DNA of 64,000 nucleotides. Source: Burkholderia cenocepacia (GTDB lineage: Bacteria; Pseudomonadota; Gammaproteobacteria; Burkholderiales; Burkholderiaceae). Location of the stretch: contig NZ_UAQZ01000001.1 in the NCBI RefSeq assembly GCF_900446215.1, positions 124,001 through 188,000 on the forward strand. Direction: 5' to 3'. The notes under the pieces were generated by a model. That model saw only the letters and a list, made by a program, of their open reading frames with translations, did no database searches and was not told the origin of the DNA. Made by a program: the position numbers and the translations under genes. This document shows positions 35,467-44,828 of this stretch, piece after piece. How positions within the stretch are numbered: position 1 is the first letter of the stretch; each line of letters opens with the position of its first letter.

Positions 35467-36288
35467 TCAGGCCGCGAACCCCGCCAGCCGCTTGCGTTCC
35501 TGGCGCAGCATCACGAAGTTCGCGATCACGACGCCGGCCGTCACCGCGATGATGAACAGCGTCGCGAGCGCGTTCATCTCCGGGTTCAGCCCGAGGCGCA
35601 CGCGCGAGAACACGACGAGCGGCAACGTCGTCGAGCCGGGGCCCGACAGGAACGCCGACAGCACGAGGTCGTCGATCGACAGCGTGAACGACAGCAGCCA
35701 GCCGGCGATCAGCGCCTGCGAGATCAGCGGCAGCGTGATCGTGAAGAACACCTTCAGCGGCGTCGCGCCGAGATCGAGCGCGGCCTCTTCCAGCGACGGG
35801 TTCAGCTCGCGCACGCGCGACTGCACGATGATCGCGACGTACGAGATGCACAGCATCACGTGGCCGAGCCAGATCGTGAACACGCCGCGCTCGGCCGGCC
35901 AGCCGATCCACTTCGCGAGCTCGATGAACAGCAGCAGCAGCGAGATCCCCTGGATCACCTCGGGGATCACGAGCGGCGCGTTGATCATCCCGCTGAACAG
36001 CGCGAAGCCGCGAAAGCGCCCCATCCGCGCGAGCACGAAGCCGGCCCATGTGCCGATGAACACCGATGCGAACGCGGTCAGCACGCCGATCTTCAGCGAC
36101 AGCCACGCGGCCGTCAGCAGCTCGTCGTCCTCGGCGAGCGCCGCGTACCAGCGGAACGAGAAGCCCGACCACACGGTGACGAGCTTCGACTCGTTGAACG
36201 AATAGACGATCAGGCTGATGATCGGGACGTACAGGAACGCAAAGCCGACGAACAGCGCCGCGAACTGCAGGTAGCGATTCGGCTTCAT
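35467..36288 (-). CDS. potI: Putrescine/spermidine ABC transporter permease PotI
   Basis: A 273-residue ABC permease with six helices. The BPD signature lies in EEAALDLGATPLKVFFTITL (about 172-191). It begins MKPNRYLQFAALFVGFAFLY. It forms the second half of the polyamine permease with PotH. The ATG at 36288 overlaps the potH stop (ATGA), so they are co-translated. Last gene of potF-potG-potH-potI, the classic order. PotC of the spermidine-preferring system is the nearest alternative; the binding protein here looks PotF-like. Confidence 0.92.
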   Translation of the reverse strand: MKPNRYLQFAALFVGFAFLYVPIISLIVYSFNESKLVTVWSGFSFRWYAALAEDDELLTAAWLSLKIGVLTAFASVFIGTWAGFVLARMGRFRGFALFSGMINAPLVIPEVIQGISLLLLFIELAKWIGWPAERGVFTIWLGHVMLCISYVAIIVQSRVRELNPSLEEAALDLGATPLKVFFTITLPLISQALIAGWLLSFTLSIDDLVLSAFLSGPGSTTLPLVVFSRVRLGLNPEMNALATLFIIAVTAGVVIANFVMLRQERKRLAGFAA

Positions 36289-37211
36289 CGACGCCCCCCC
36301 TGTTCCTTCGCCTGGAAGTGCTGGAACATCGCCATCGGCACGAGCAGCAGCAACACCATCGCACAGGTCACGGCCGACGCCATCGGCCAGTCCGCGTTGT
36401 TGAAGAACTCGTTCCACATCACGCGGCCGATCATCAGCGTATTCGCGCCGCCAAGCAGCTCCGGAATCACGTATTCGCCGACCGCCGGGATGAACACCAG
36501 CAGGCAACCCGCGATGATCCCGTTCTTCGACAGCGGCAGCGTGATCTGCACGAACGCCTTCCACGGTTTCGCGCCGAGGTCGTACGCGGCTTCGAGCAGG
36601 CGCAGGTCCATCTTCACGAGGTGCGCGTAGAGCGGCATCACGAGGAACGGCAGGTACGAATACACCATCCCGATGTATACGGCGTAGTTGGTGCGGTACA
36701 GCTCGATCGGCGTATGCGTGAGCCCGATCCACATCAGGAAGTTGTTCAGCAGGCCGTTGTTCTTCAGGATGCCGATCCACGCATACACGCGGATCAGGAA
36801 CGACGTCCAGAACGGCAGCATCACGCCCATCATCAGCAGGTTGCGGGTGGCCGGGTTCGAGCGCGCGATGTAGTACGCCATCGGATAGCCGAGCAGCAGG
36901 CACAGCAGCGTCGTGATCGCGGCGACCCACACCGAGTTCACGTAGGTCGCGAAATACAGGCTGTCCGTGAACAGGAACGCGTAGTGCGACAGGTTCAGCG
37001 CGATGTGCACGACGCCGTCCGCGTACGACGCAAGCTCCGTATACGGCGGGATGCCGAGCTGCAGCTCCGCGAAGCTGATCTTCACGACCAGCACGAACGG
37101 CACGAGGAAGAACAGCACGAGCCACGTGAACGGCCCGGCGACGACCGCCGTCGCGCCCGTCAGGTTGAAGCGCCGCACCGGCCACTCGAGCAGGGACTTG
37201 AACGCGTTCAT
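36285..37211 (-). CDS. potH: Putrescine/spermidine ABC transporter permease PotH
   Basis: A 308-residue inner-membrane permease with six helices; the BPD loop EAAYDLGAKPWKAFVQITLP (about 209-228) contacts the ATPase. The PFWTSFLIRVYAWIGILKNN segment is strongly conserved in PotB/PotH. Its ATG (37211) overlaps the potG stop (37208) by four bases and its own stop overlaps potI, giving fully coupled translation. Confidence 0.92.
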   Translation of the reverse strand: MNAFKSLLEWPVRRFNLTGATAVVAGPFTWLVLFFLVPFVLVVKISFAELQLGIPPYTELASYADGVVHIALNLSHYAFLFTDSLYFATYVNSVWVAAITTLLCLLLGYPMAYYIARSNPATRNLLMMGVMLPFWTSFLIRVYAWIGILKNNGLLNNFLMWIGLTHTPIELYRTNYAVYIGMVYSYLPFLVMPLYAHLVKMDLRLLEAAYDLGAKPWKAFVQITLPLSKNGIIAGCLLVFIPAVGEYVIPELLGGANTLMIGRVMWNEFFNNADWPMASAVTCAMVLLLLVPMAMFQHFQAKEQGGRR

Positions 37212-38368
37212 GACGTCAGCACCACGCCGGCGGTCGCGCTCCAGCGCACGTAGATCTCGTCGCCGAGCGCCGGCGTGTCGAGTTCCGAAATCGCGAGGCT
37301 CGACACGTTCGCGATCACCGTCTTGCCGCCATCGAGCTTCACGTGATACAGCGAATAGCCGCCCATGTACGCGACGTTGCTGATCCGGCCGCGCGCCCAG
37401 TTGAACGCGCCTTCGGGCGGCTTGCGCGTGAGCGCGATCCGCTCGGGGCGCACCGACACCGTGACCGGCATCCCGAGCGGGCCGGAGATGCCATGGCTCA
37501 CGTACAGCCGACTCGGCAGTTCCGGCGATTCGATGTACACGTGATCGGGTTCGTCCTCGACCGTCACGCCGTCGAACAGGTTCGTCGAGCCGATGAATTC
37601 GGCCGAGAAGCGGCTGTTCGGGTATTCGTACACTTCGTTCGGCGAGCCGATCTGCACGATCTGGCCTTCGCTCATCACCGCGAGGCGGTTCGCCATCGTC
37701 ATCGCCTCTTCCTGATCGTGCGTGACCATGATGCAGGTGACGCCGACCTTGTTCAGGATGTTGACGAGCTCGATCTGCGTGCGCTGGCGGATCTGCTTGT
37801 CGAGCGCGGACATCGGCTCGTCGAGCAGCAGCAGCTTCGGGCGCTTGACCAGCGAACGCGCGAGCGCGACGCGCTGCTGCTGGCCGCCGGAGAGTTGATG
37901 CGGCTTGCGCTTCGCATACTTGCCCATCTGCACGAGTTCGAGCGCGGACGCGACGCGCGCCTTCAGCTCGGCCTTCGGCGTGCCTTCCTGCTTCAGCCCG
38001 AACGCGACGTTCGACTCGACCGACATGTGCGGGAACAGCGCATACGACTGGAACATCATGTTCACGGGCCGCTTGTACGGCGGCATCTGCGCGAGGTCCT
38101 CGCCGTCGATCAGGATCTTGCCCGACGTGACCGTCTCGAGGCCCGCGAGCATCCGCAGCAACGTCGACTTGCCGCAGCCCGAGCTGCCGAGCAGCGCGAA
38201 CAGCTCGCCCTGGCGCACGGTCAGGTTGACGCTGCGCACGGCTTCGGTGTCGCCGAATTTCTTGACGACGTCGACGATCTGGACAAAGTTCTCGGCGCGC
38301 GCATCGGCGCCGGAGGAGGAAACGGAGAACGGCGCGCCCGCGACCGGCGCGCCCGACTGGCTATTCAT
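37208..38368 (-). CDS. potG: Putrescine/spermidine ABC transporter ATP-binding protein PotG
   Basis: A 386-residue ATPase: Walker A GSSGCGKST (about 62-70), signature LSGGQQQRVALARSL, Walker B LLLLDEPMSALD, His-loop MVTHDQEEAM, and a C-terminal TOBE regulatory domain (SVRPERIALTRKPP, then GYSLYHVKLDGGK) of the CUT1/Pot type. It drives polyamine import with PotHI. It is the second gene of the operon, 86 bp after potF with a hairpin between them, so it is probably made in smaller amounts than the binding protein. Confidence 0.93.
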   Translation of the reverse strand: MNSQSGAPVAGAPFSVSSSGADARAENFVQIVDVVKKFGDTEAVRSVNLTVRQGELFALLGSSGCGKSTLLRMLAGLETVTSGKILIDGEDLAQMPPYKRPVNMMFQSYALFPHMSVESNVAFGLKQEGTPKAELKARVASALELVQMGKYAKRKPHQLSGGQQQRVALARSLVKRPKLLLLDEPMSALDKQIRQRTQIELVNILNKVGVTCIMVTHDQEEAMTMANRLAVMSEGQIVQIGSPNEVYEYPNSRFSAEFIGSTNLFDGVTVEDEPDHVYIESPELPSRLYVSHGISGPLGMPVTVSVRPERIALTRKPPEGAFNWARGRISNVAYMGGYSLYHVKLDGGKTVIANVSSLAISELDTPALGDEIYVRWSATAGVVLTS

Positions 38369-38401
38369 GATGTGCTGCTTCTCTCCTGCGTTAGACGAAC
38401 A

Positions 38402-38426
38402 AAGCCCCCGGGGGCACCAGGGGCTT
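38402..38426 (-). terminator. Hairpin between potF and potG (partial terminator/processing site)
   Basis: AAGCCCC (38402-38408) pairs with GGGGCTT (38420-38426) in the potF-potG gap. It has no long U-tract, so read-through is likely. Such hairpins typically stabilise the upstream binding-protein mRNA. Confidence 0.55.
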
Positions 38427-38454
38427 CATGACTGCTGATTCACTTCGGCTCGCG

Positions 38455-39549
38455 TCAGCGGCCCGACTTCAGCTCGGTCCACAGACGCGTCTGCAGACGC
38501 TGGATTTCAGGCGGCAGCGGCTTGAGCAGGAACAGCGTCTTCACGACGTCGGCCGGCGGGTAGACGGCCGGGTCGTTCGCGACGTCGGGCCGCACGTACT
38601 TGCGTGCCTCGGCATTGGCGCTCGGGTAGTACACCGCGTTGGTGATCGCCGCGTGCACCTTCGGATCCTCGATGTAGTTGATCCACTGCAGCGCGGCTTC
38701 CTTGTTCTTCGCATCCTTCGGGATCGCCATCACGTCGAACCACACCGGCGCGCCGCCCTTCGGAATGTAGTACTCGACCTTGTACGGCTTCTTCGCCTCG
38801 ATCGCGCGATGCTTCGCGATCACGACGTCGCCCGACCAGCCGAACGCGAAGCAGATGTCGCCGCCGACCAGGTCGTTGATGTAGCCCGACGAGTTGAATT
38901 GCGTGATGTACGGACGGATCTTCTTCAGCACGTCCATCGCGGCCTTGTAGTCGGCCGGGTTCGTGCTCATCGGATCCTTGCCGATGTAGTGCAGCGTCGC
39001 CGCGAACATCTGGTCGGGCGCGTCGAGCACCGACACGCCGCAGGTCTTCAGCTTCGCGAGGTTTTCCGGCTTGAACAGGATGTCCCAGTTGTCGAGCGGC
39101 ACCTTGCCGAGCGCCTGCTGCGCCTTCGTCAGGTTGTATGCGAGGCCGGTCGTACCGTACGCCCAGGGCACCGAGTACTTGTTGCCCGGGTCCGCGCCGG
39201 CGACGAGCGCCATCAGTTGCGGATCGAGGTACTTGAGGTTCGGCAGCTTCGACTTGTCGAGCGGCGCGAAGATGCCGGCGGCGATCTGCTTGCCCGCGTA
39301 GTTGCTGGTCGGCACGACGATGTCGTAGCCCGAGCTGCCGGTCAGCAGCTTCGCCTGCAGCGTGTCGTCGCTGTCGTAGTTGTCGTAGCGGACCTTGACG
39401 CCCGTCTGCTTCTCGAAGTTCGGGATCGTGTCCTTCGCAATGTAGTCCGACCAGTTATAGACATTGAGCTGCGTATCCTTCGCCGCTGCCGCCGATGCAC
39501 CCACGCACAGCGCGAGCGCTGCGAACCGGCCCACTACCTTTGCTTTCAT
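38455..39549 (-). CDS. potF: Polyamine-binding periplasmic protein PotF
   Basis: A 364-residue periplasmic binding protein with a signal peptide (MKAKVVGRFAALALCVGASA, cleavage near 23). LNVYNWSDYIAKDTIPNFEK is the classic PotD/PotF N-terminal motif, and Trp/Asp residues in FGWSGDVVIAKH and WINYIEDP form the polyamine pocket. It captures putrescine (or spermidine) for PotGHI. It heads the operon, with its promoter in the ~420-bp region upstream. Several copies of PotF-like proteins are usual in Burkholderia. Confidence 0.93.
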   Translation of the reverse strand: MKAKVVGRFAALALCVGASAAAAKDTQLNVYNWSDYIAKDTIPNFEKQTGVKVRYDNYDSDDTLQAKLLTGSSGYDIVVPTSNYAGKQIAAGIFAPLDKSKLPNLKYLDPQLMALVAGADPGNKYSVPWAYGTTGLAYNLTKAQQALGKVPLDNWDILFKPENLAKLKTCGVSVLDAPDQMFAATLHYIGKDPMSTNPADYKAAMDVLKKIRPYITQFNSSGYINDLVGGDICFAFGWSGDVVIAKHRAIEAKKPYKVEYYIPKGGAPVWFDVMAIPKDAKNKEAALQWINYIEDPKVHAAITNAVYYPSANAEARKYVRPDVANDPAVYPPADVVKTLFLLKPLPPEIQRLQTRLWTELKSGR

Positions 39550-39968
39550 CCCGTTCTCCCTCCGGCCGGACGCACTGCCCGGCTGCCGTCTGCCTCGTCA
39601 TGGCGGCGCATTCGGGCGCGCCGCCCCTCGAAAACCCCGAAAACTACCATCATTCGCGCCCCGTCACAAAAAAATCATGCCGGTGTCGCGCAAACGGAAC
39701 AGATTACCGCCGCCGGCCCGTCGGGCCGCCCGCGCGGCGGGGCGTTCCGGGGGAATTCTATCGGGTAATCGACGGCTGTCCACCCGGAAAAACGGACAGC
39801 GGCGAACCCGCGTTCGCATGCCCGGCGTGCCCGCCCGGCGCCCGCAGGCAACGCCCGGCCGTACTGTCCCGCTGCCGCGCCGGGACAGCATGCCGGCGCG
39901 AGCGTCCGGCCGGGCCGCCGCGATGCATTAAAATGGCGGCTGACGATTCAACTGCGCGAACCCTCCCG
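39550..39968. other. Intergenic region between potF and the DUF1289 gene
   Basis: About 420 bases between divergent genes. It should hold both promoters. Frames on either strand look like GC-driven chance. No RNA gene or clear operator is visible. Confidence 0.4.
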
Positions 39969-40172
39969 ATGGCCTCCAATCTTCACGACCTCCCCGACAG
40001 CCCCTGCATCGGCGTGTGCTCGACGCTCTTCGACGAAGTCTGCAAGGGCTGCGGCCGCACGGCCGCCGAAGTGTCGAACTGGGTGTTCCTGAGCGACGAC
40101 GAAAAGCGCGCGGTGTGGGAACGCATCACGCGCGAAGGCACCGCGATGCGCTTCCAGTACGACAAGCTGTAA
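39969..40172 (+). CDS. DUF1289-family small cysteine-rich protein
   Basis: A 67-residue cytosolic protein with the DUF1289 pattern: DSPCIGVCSTLFDEVCKGCGRTA (cysteines near 14, 18, 26 and 29 of the chosen frame), then a conserved WERITREG segment. The four Cys probably bind a metal or Fe-S cluster. The family is widespread in proteobacteria and functionally undefined. The ATG at 39969 (MASNLHDLPD) lacks a clear Shine-Dalgarno; an ATG 36 bp upstream would add 12 residues. No operon partner. Confidence 0.85.
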   Translation: MASNLHDLPDSPCIGVCSTLFDEVCKGCGRTAAEVSNWVFLSDDEKRAVWERITREGTAMRFQYDKL

Positions 40173-40762
40173 AGCGTCCCGCGTCGGCGCAGGCCGACGC
40201 GATGCGAACGATCGGGCAGCGCCGTCCGCTCACACGCCGCTCGCTCGGCCCCCGGCCGACTTCATCCGGCCAGCCTCCCTGCCCGCCTTCGCTGTTACAC
40301 CGCCGCGCACCGACGCGACGCCTTCCCTCTCTCCCCGCTCTTCCCGCTGCCGACGTACGCGATGGCCGCAATGACGTCACGCGTCCGCCGTCCCGAGCCG
40401 CCAATGCCGACCGCTCGGTGCGAACCGTTGGGCACTTCGTTCGTCAACATCGTCGGCGCACGCCGATTCCATATCGCTTCATCGTCGCCGAAGTTTAAAA
40501 ATATCTGATCTGACATTCTTAACAATTAAAACACCGGTTTTCCGCGCGAGAATCGAATTCCCTTCCCGACCAAAACCAGAAATCTCATAAAAAATATCCT
40601 CGAAAATTTGTACAAGTCCGATTTCTTTTCGGAAATCGAGTTGATAAATTTCCTCCGCTCATCGGAAATAACCGCGAGCAAGTTTCATTTCATTAATCCA
40701 GACAAACCCGGATCGCCGAATCCATTTTCGGCATTCCGGATTGCCACCAGGAATACGTCCAG
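40173..40762. other. AT-rich leader upstream of the fimbrial operon
   Basis: About 590 bases; 40490-40760 is markedly AT-rich, unlike its surroundings, and should hold the fimbrial promoter. Short dyads occur at 40619-40638 (CGATTTC/GAAATCG, 6-nt loop) and AAAACACCGGTTTT near 40530. No gene is visible. AT-rich fimbrial promoters are typical H-NS-silencing targets (inference). Confidence 0.55.
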
Positions 40763-41443
40763 ATGAAATTCGTTAAGATGACGAACCAGGCCTCGCGCCT
40801 CGTGATTGCAGGCCTGCTCGCATGGGGCACCACCGCGGCTTTCGCCGACACGTTCGACGTCAAGGTCACCGGCACGGTGAAGCCCGGCGCGTGCACGCCG
40901 ACGCTGGCCGGCGGCGGCACGTTCGATTACGGGCTGATCGGCTCGGCCCAACTCAGCCCGACCGCGCCCACGCTGCTCGCGATCCTGTCGGATTCGATCA
41001 CGATCACCTGCGACGCCGCCGCGCGCGTCGCATTGACGGCGCAGGATAATCGCGCCGGCACCGGCGCCCTTTCCGGCAATATCAATTTCTTCGGCATGTC
41101 GAAATCGGATAATGTTCAATTCGGCCTCGGCACGGCCAGCGGCAAGAATATCGGCGGCTTTGCATTCCGTTTCCGGAAGAATTCGTTCCAGGCCGACGGC
41201 GCGGCCGTCGATTCGATTTATTCGAGCACCAAGGGCACCACCTGGACGGCTTCCGACGGCGTGGTCGACAACACCGGCGGCTACGAGTCGTGGGCCAAGA
41301 AAGGCCAGACCGTGCCGGTCGCGGCGAAGGTGTTCTCCGGCACGCTCGACGTGCAGGCCGCGATCGACAAGACGTCGAATCTCGACCTCAGCCAGGAAAT
41401 CAATCTCGACGGCCTCGCCACCGTGTCCCTCGTGTACCTGTAA
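40763..41443 (+). CDS. DUF1120-family fimbrial subunit
   Basis: A 226-residue exported protein. The signal peptide (MKFVKMTNQASRLVIAGLLA, cleavage after AFA at about 28) is followed by FDVKVTGTVKPGACTPTLAGGG and a later SDSITITCDAAARVAL: the two cysteines (about 44 and 84) are placed for the pilin-like disulfide. The C-terminus ends LATVSLVYL, the alternating hydrophobic donor strand typical of chaperone-usher subunits. It is the sole pilin in the operon and is followed by a strong hairpin, so it should be made in excess over chaperone and usher. AGGA precedes the ATG. Confidence 0.85.
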   Translation: MKFVKMTNQASRLVIAGLLAWGTTAAFADTFDVKVTGTVKPGACTPTLAGGGTFDYGLIGSAQLSPTAPTLLAILSDSITITCDAAARVALTAQDNRAGTGALSGNINFFGMSKSDNVQFGLGTASGKNIGGFAFRFRKNSFQADGAAVDSIYSSTKGTTWTASDGVVDNTGGYESWAKKGQTVPVAAKVFSGTLDVQAAIDKTSNLDLSQEINLDGLATVSLVYL

Positions 41444-41495
41444 TGCCGGTACGCGTCGTGCCATTGATTGACTCGATCGCCTGACAGGCGTCGAC

Positions 41496-41525
41496 CGCGC
41501 CGCCGCTTCGCGAAGCGGCGGCGCG
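41496..41525 (+). terminator. Perfect 30-bp palindrome between pilin and chaperone genes
   Basis: Two 15-base arms (41496-41510, 41511-41525) are exactly complementary, folding into a stem capped by CTTCGCGAAG. There is no T-run, so it is likely an attenuator or mRNA-stabilising hairpin that raises pilin over chaperone/usher, as in many fimbrial operons. Confidence 0.75.
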
Positions 41526-41557
41526 ACACACGCTTGCGCCAACTGCCAGCCGGTTCC

Positions 41558-42295
41558 ATGACCCTCCCAGCCCTCCATTTCCCGCGGTTTTTCCCGCTCG
41601 CCCTGCTCGCCGGTTGCCTGCTCGGCCCGGCCGCCGTTCACGCGATGGGCGTCGTGCCCGAAACGTCGGTCGTGATCGTCGACGAAGCCGACGGCGAAGG
41701 CACGATCTCGGTCAAGAACACCGACGATCACCCGACGCTGCTGCATACGACGATCGAACCGATTCCCGAAGACGACGCCGTGCTCGTGGTCGTGACCCCG
41801 CCGATCGCGCGAGTCGAAGGCGGTGCGGTGCAGCTCGTCCGGTTCGTCCTCGCCAGCGACGCACCGCTCGCCACGCAGCGCCTCGCCCGCGCGTCGTTCT
41901 CGGGCATTCCGCCGCAGCGTCCGGGCCGCAACGAGATCCGGACGATCATCCGCCAGAACCTGCCCGTGCTGATCCAGCCGCGCGATCTCGCGCGCAACGA
42001 CGCACCGTGGACGTTGTTGAAGTGGTCGGTCGAAGGCGGCGAACTGGTCGTGCGCAACGACAGTCGCTACGTGGTACGCCTCGAACAGAAAGTGCAGCTG
42101 CTTCCGACCCGGCAGATCGTGTCGCTGCCGGCGCCGTACGTGCTGGCCGGGCAAACCCGCCGGATCGCGCTCGCCGAGCGTCCCGCAACGCTCGAACAGG
42201 TACGAATCTTCCCGGCCACCGTCTATGGCTACTCGGTCGATCACTACGACGCGGCGCTCGCGCCCCGTGCGGCCGATGCGGCCTCGCACCGGTAG
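41558..42295 (+). CDS. Fimbrial periplasmic chaperone
   Basis: A 245-residue PapD-like chaperone with a signal peptide (PLALLAGCLLGPAAVHAM, cleavage near 29). Two Ig-like domains: the first contains TSVVIVDEADGEGTISVKN and LVRFVLAS; LARASFSGIPP and the downstream NEIRTIIRQNLPVLIQPRDL block is the G1-strand/hinge region that donates to pilin grooves; the second domain follows (LLKWSVEGGELVVRND). It prevents pilin aggregation and delivers subunits to the usher 29 bp downstream. The start lacks a strong Shine-Dalgarno; a longer frame is Arg-rich and unconvincing. Confidence 0.85.
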   Translation: MTLPALHFPRFFPLALLAGCLLGPAAVHAMGVVPETSVVIVDEADGEGTISVKNTDDHPTLLHTTIEPIPEDDAVLVVVTPPIARVEGGAVQLVRFVLASDAPLATQRLARASFSGIPPQRPGRNEIRTIIRQNLPVLIQPRDLARNDAPWTLLKWSVEGGELVVRNDSRYVVRLEQKVQLLPTRQIVSLPAPYVLAGQTRRIALAERPATLEQVRIFPATVYGYSVDHYDAALAPRAADAASHR

Positions 42296-42323
42296 ACCGC
42301 ACGGCATCGTTTTCGGACCGTCC

Positions 42324-44768
42324 ATGTCGCGCACCGCTCATCGCCGAAACGCACTGCTCGCGCTCGGGCTGTACGTCGGCGCGGGCAGCGCGCCGTGCGC
42401 CGCGCCGGCCGGCCCCGCACACCCGTCGACCGACGCGCTCGAATTCGACGCAGGCGCGTTGCGCGAGCACGGTATCGACGCCACGACCAGCCGCTATTTC
42501 GCGCACGCACCGCGCTTCATGCCGGGTCTCTCGGCCGTCCGGCTGACGGTCAACGGCCGGCGCGCCGGCCGTGCCGATGCGCGTTTCGACACCGACGGCA
42601 ACCTGTGCGTCACGCCCGAGCTGTTGCGTGCGGCCGGCCTCATCGCGCCCGACACGTTCCGCGACGCGACCGCCTGCCACGATTACCGGCGCGCGTATCC
42701 GCAGGCGATCGTCACGTTGCGCCCGGCCGACGGCGCGATCGATTTCGTCGTACCGGCCGACGCCCTCGATACGCGCCCGCGCACGCCGGATACGTTCGCA
42801 CGCGGCGGTCTCGCCGGCCTGGTCAACTACGACGTGCTTGCGATGACGACACGCAATCAGGCCGGCACGTCGCAGTACTGGCAGGCCTCGACCGAGGCCG
42901 GATTCAACGCATCGGACTGGATCGTGCGCAGCAGCCAGATCGTCACATCGGTGGACGGCCGCGTGGGCGTCGAGCATCAGGCGGCTTACGCGCAGCGCAC
43001 CTTCGCCGCGCGCGGCACGACGCTGCAGGCCGGGCAGATCGTTCCGCAATCGACGCTGTTCACGGTGGGCCGGATGTTCGGCGTGCAGGCGTTTCCCGAC
43101 GAAGCGCTGGCCGCCGCGCCCGGCGCCGCTGCCCGGGTGACCGGGATCGCCCGGACGCAGGCACGCGTGGAGGTGCGCCAGCTCGGCGTGCTGATCCACG
43201 CGTCGCAGGTGCCGCCCGGACCGTTTTCGCTGGGCGACCTGCCGCTCGTCAGCGGCGCCGCGGATCTCGACGTGACGGTGGTCGAGGCAACCGGCGGCGT
43301 TCAGCACTTCGTCGTGCCGGGCGCGTCGCTGCCCGGCGCCGGGCTCGCGGCGGCGCAAGGGCTGGCGATCGCCGTCGGCCGCCTGCAGAACGACGGATAC
43401 GCGCAAGCGCCGTGGCTCGCGACCGCCACGCGCGGCTGGCAGATCCGGCAGCGTGCGCGGCTGAGCGCCGGCATCCTCGCGTCGTCGCCGTTGCAGTCGG
43501 GCGCCGCGCGCGTCGAATTCGCGCCGCTTGCCGGGCTCGGTGCGGCCGTCGGCATCGACGTCAGCCGCACCGCCGCCCGACGCGGCACCCAGGCCCGCAT
43601 CGCATTGGCGAACACGCTCGACACGGCGCTGCGCGCCAGTCTGTCGTTCGTGCGACGCACGCCCGGATACCGGGAGCTGACCGACGCCGTCCGGTCGCTG
43701 GACGCCTTCACGCCACCCTCGCATACCCAGTTCGCGACCACACTCGGCTGGCACGATCGCGCACTCGGCGCGCTGTCGTTCGACTACACGCGCGTCGGGC
43801 TGTTCGACGGCCCCGCGCTGCAGCGCGTGTCCGGCACGTGGACGCGTCCGTTCGGACGCGCATCGGTCGCGCTGAACGTGAACCGCACGCTCGGCAGCCG
43901 CGGCGCGGGCGGCACCCAGGTCTACGTGAACATGAGCGTGCCGATCGGCCGTCGCAACGTCGGCACCTATGCGAACCTCGACGGCCATGCGGTGCGTTCC
44001 GGCGCACGCTACGCCGACACGTTCGGCCGTACCGGCCACTACAGCGTCGCGGCCGACTACGACACCGCGAGCCGGTCGCCGTCGATCCGCGCGAGCGTCA
44101 GCGCGACGCCGAACCATGCGCGCGCCACCGTCAACGTGGGCGTGTTCGGCGCCGGCCGCTCGATGCTCAGCGTCAACCTGCGCGGCGCGCTCGCGTGGAT
44201 CGATGGCGCCGGCATGCTGTCGCCGTATGCGATTCGCGACACGTTCGCGCTCGCGCGCGTCGGCGAACAGCCGGGCATCGAACTCGCGACGCCGTCCGGC
44301 CCGGTCTGGACCGATCGGCGCGGCCGGGCCGTCATCGCGTCGCTGCCCGCATACGCGCAAACCTTCATCCGGATCAGGACGAAAGACCTGCCGCGCAATA
44401 TCGATCTGAAGAACGGCATGCAGACCGTCGAAGCAGGTCGCGGCTCGGTGAGCCGTGTCGAATTCGCCGTCGAGACGACGCGGCGCGTGTTGCTGACCGT
44501 GACGCAAGCGAACGGCGCGGCGTTGCCGGTGCTGTCGACCGTCATCGACGACGACGACCGGTTCGTGACCGTATCCGCGAGCGCGGGCAAGCTGCTGCTC
44601 GCGGGCGCGCAGTTGAGCATGCCGCTGCGCGTCGTGCTGCCGGACGGCCAGCACTGTCGGCTGACGATCGCACTGCCGGACCGGCCGCCCGTCACGACGC
44701 GCTACTACGAGCGGGCCGACGCGCGCTGCGAGCCGGAACCCGATACCGCCCGCGACGCCCGCACATAA
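42324..44768 (+). CDS. Fimbrial outer-membrane usher
   Basis: An 814-residue usher. The N-terminal domain (about 40-140: FDAGALREHGIDATTSRYFA) binds chaperone-subunit complexes. A 24-strand barrel with plug region follows, including NYDVLAMTTRNQAGTSQYWQ and ASEQ-like loops, then two C-terminal domains (PVWTDRRGRAVIASLPAYAQ; ILPDGQHCRLTIALP-type end with Cys near 780 and 800). It assembles and exports the fibre. It is last in the operon; no adhesin gene follows, so the DUF1120 subunit may itself bind. The ATG was chosen at MSRTAHRRN before a signal peptide. Confidence 0.85.
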   Translation: MSRTAHRRNALLALGLYVGAGSAPCAAPAGPAHPSTDALEFDAGALREHGIDATTSRYFAHAPRFMPGLSAVRLTVNGRRAGRADARFDTDGNLCVTPELLRAAGLIAPDTFRDATACHDYRRAYPQAIVTLRPADGAIDFVVPADALDTRPRTPDTFARGGLAGLVNYDVLAMTTRNQAGTSQYWQASTEAGFNASDWIVRSSQIVTSVDGRVGVEHQAAYAQRTFAARGTTLQAGQIVPQSTLFTVGRMFGVQAFPDEALAAAPGAAARVTGIARTQARVEVRQLGVLIHASQVPPGPFSLGDLPLVSGAADLDVTVVEATGGVQHFVVPGASLPGAGLAAAQGLAIAVGRLQNDGYAQAPWLATATRGWQIRQRARLSAGILASSPLQSGAARVEFAPLAGLGAAVGIDVSRTAARRGTQARIALANTLDTALRASLSFVRRTPGYRELTDAVRSLDAFTPPSHTQFATTLGWHDRALGALSFDYTRVGLFDGPALQRVSGTWTRPFGRASVALNVNRTLGSRGAGGTQVYVNMSVPIGRRNVGTYANLDGHAVRSGARYADTFGRTGHYSVAADYDTASRSPSIRASVSATPNHARATVNVGVFGAGRSMLSVNLRGALAWIDGAGMLSPYAIRDTFALARVGEQPGIELATPSGPVWTDRRGRAVIASLPAYAQTFIRIRTKDLPRNIDLKNGMQTVEAGRGSVSRVEFAVETTRRVLLTVTQANGAALPVLSTVIDDDDRFVTVSASAGKLLLAGAQLSMPLRVVLPDGQHCRLTIALPDRPPVTTRYYERADARCEPEPDTARDART

Positions 44769-44773
44769 AAAAA

Positions 44774-44797
44774 GCGGCATGCCGACCGCCATGCCGC
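44774..44797 (-). terminator. Intrinsic terminator between usher and ompW (convergent)
   Basis: GCGGCATG (44774-44781) pairs with CATGCCGC (44790-44797); an A-run at 44767-44773 gives a U-tract for minus-strand ompW transcripts. It also ends plus-strand usher mRNA, though without a T-run. Confidence 0.85.
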
Positions 44798-44828
44798 CAA
44801 CCCCAACTCTGTTCTTGTTCCGTCGCGT

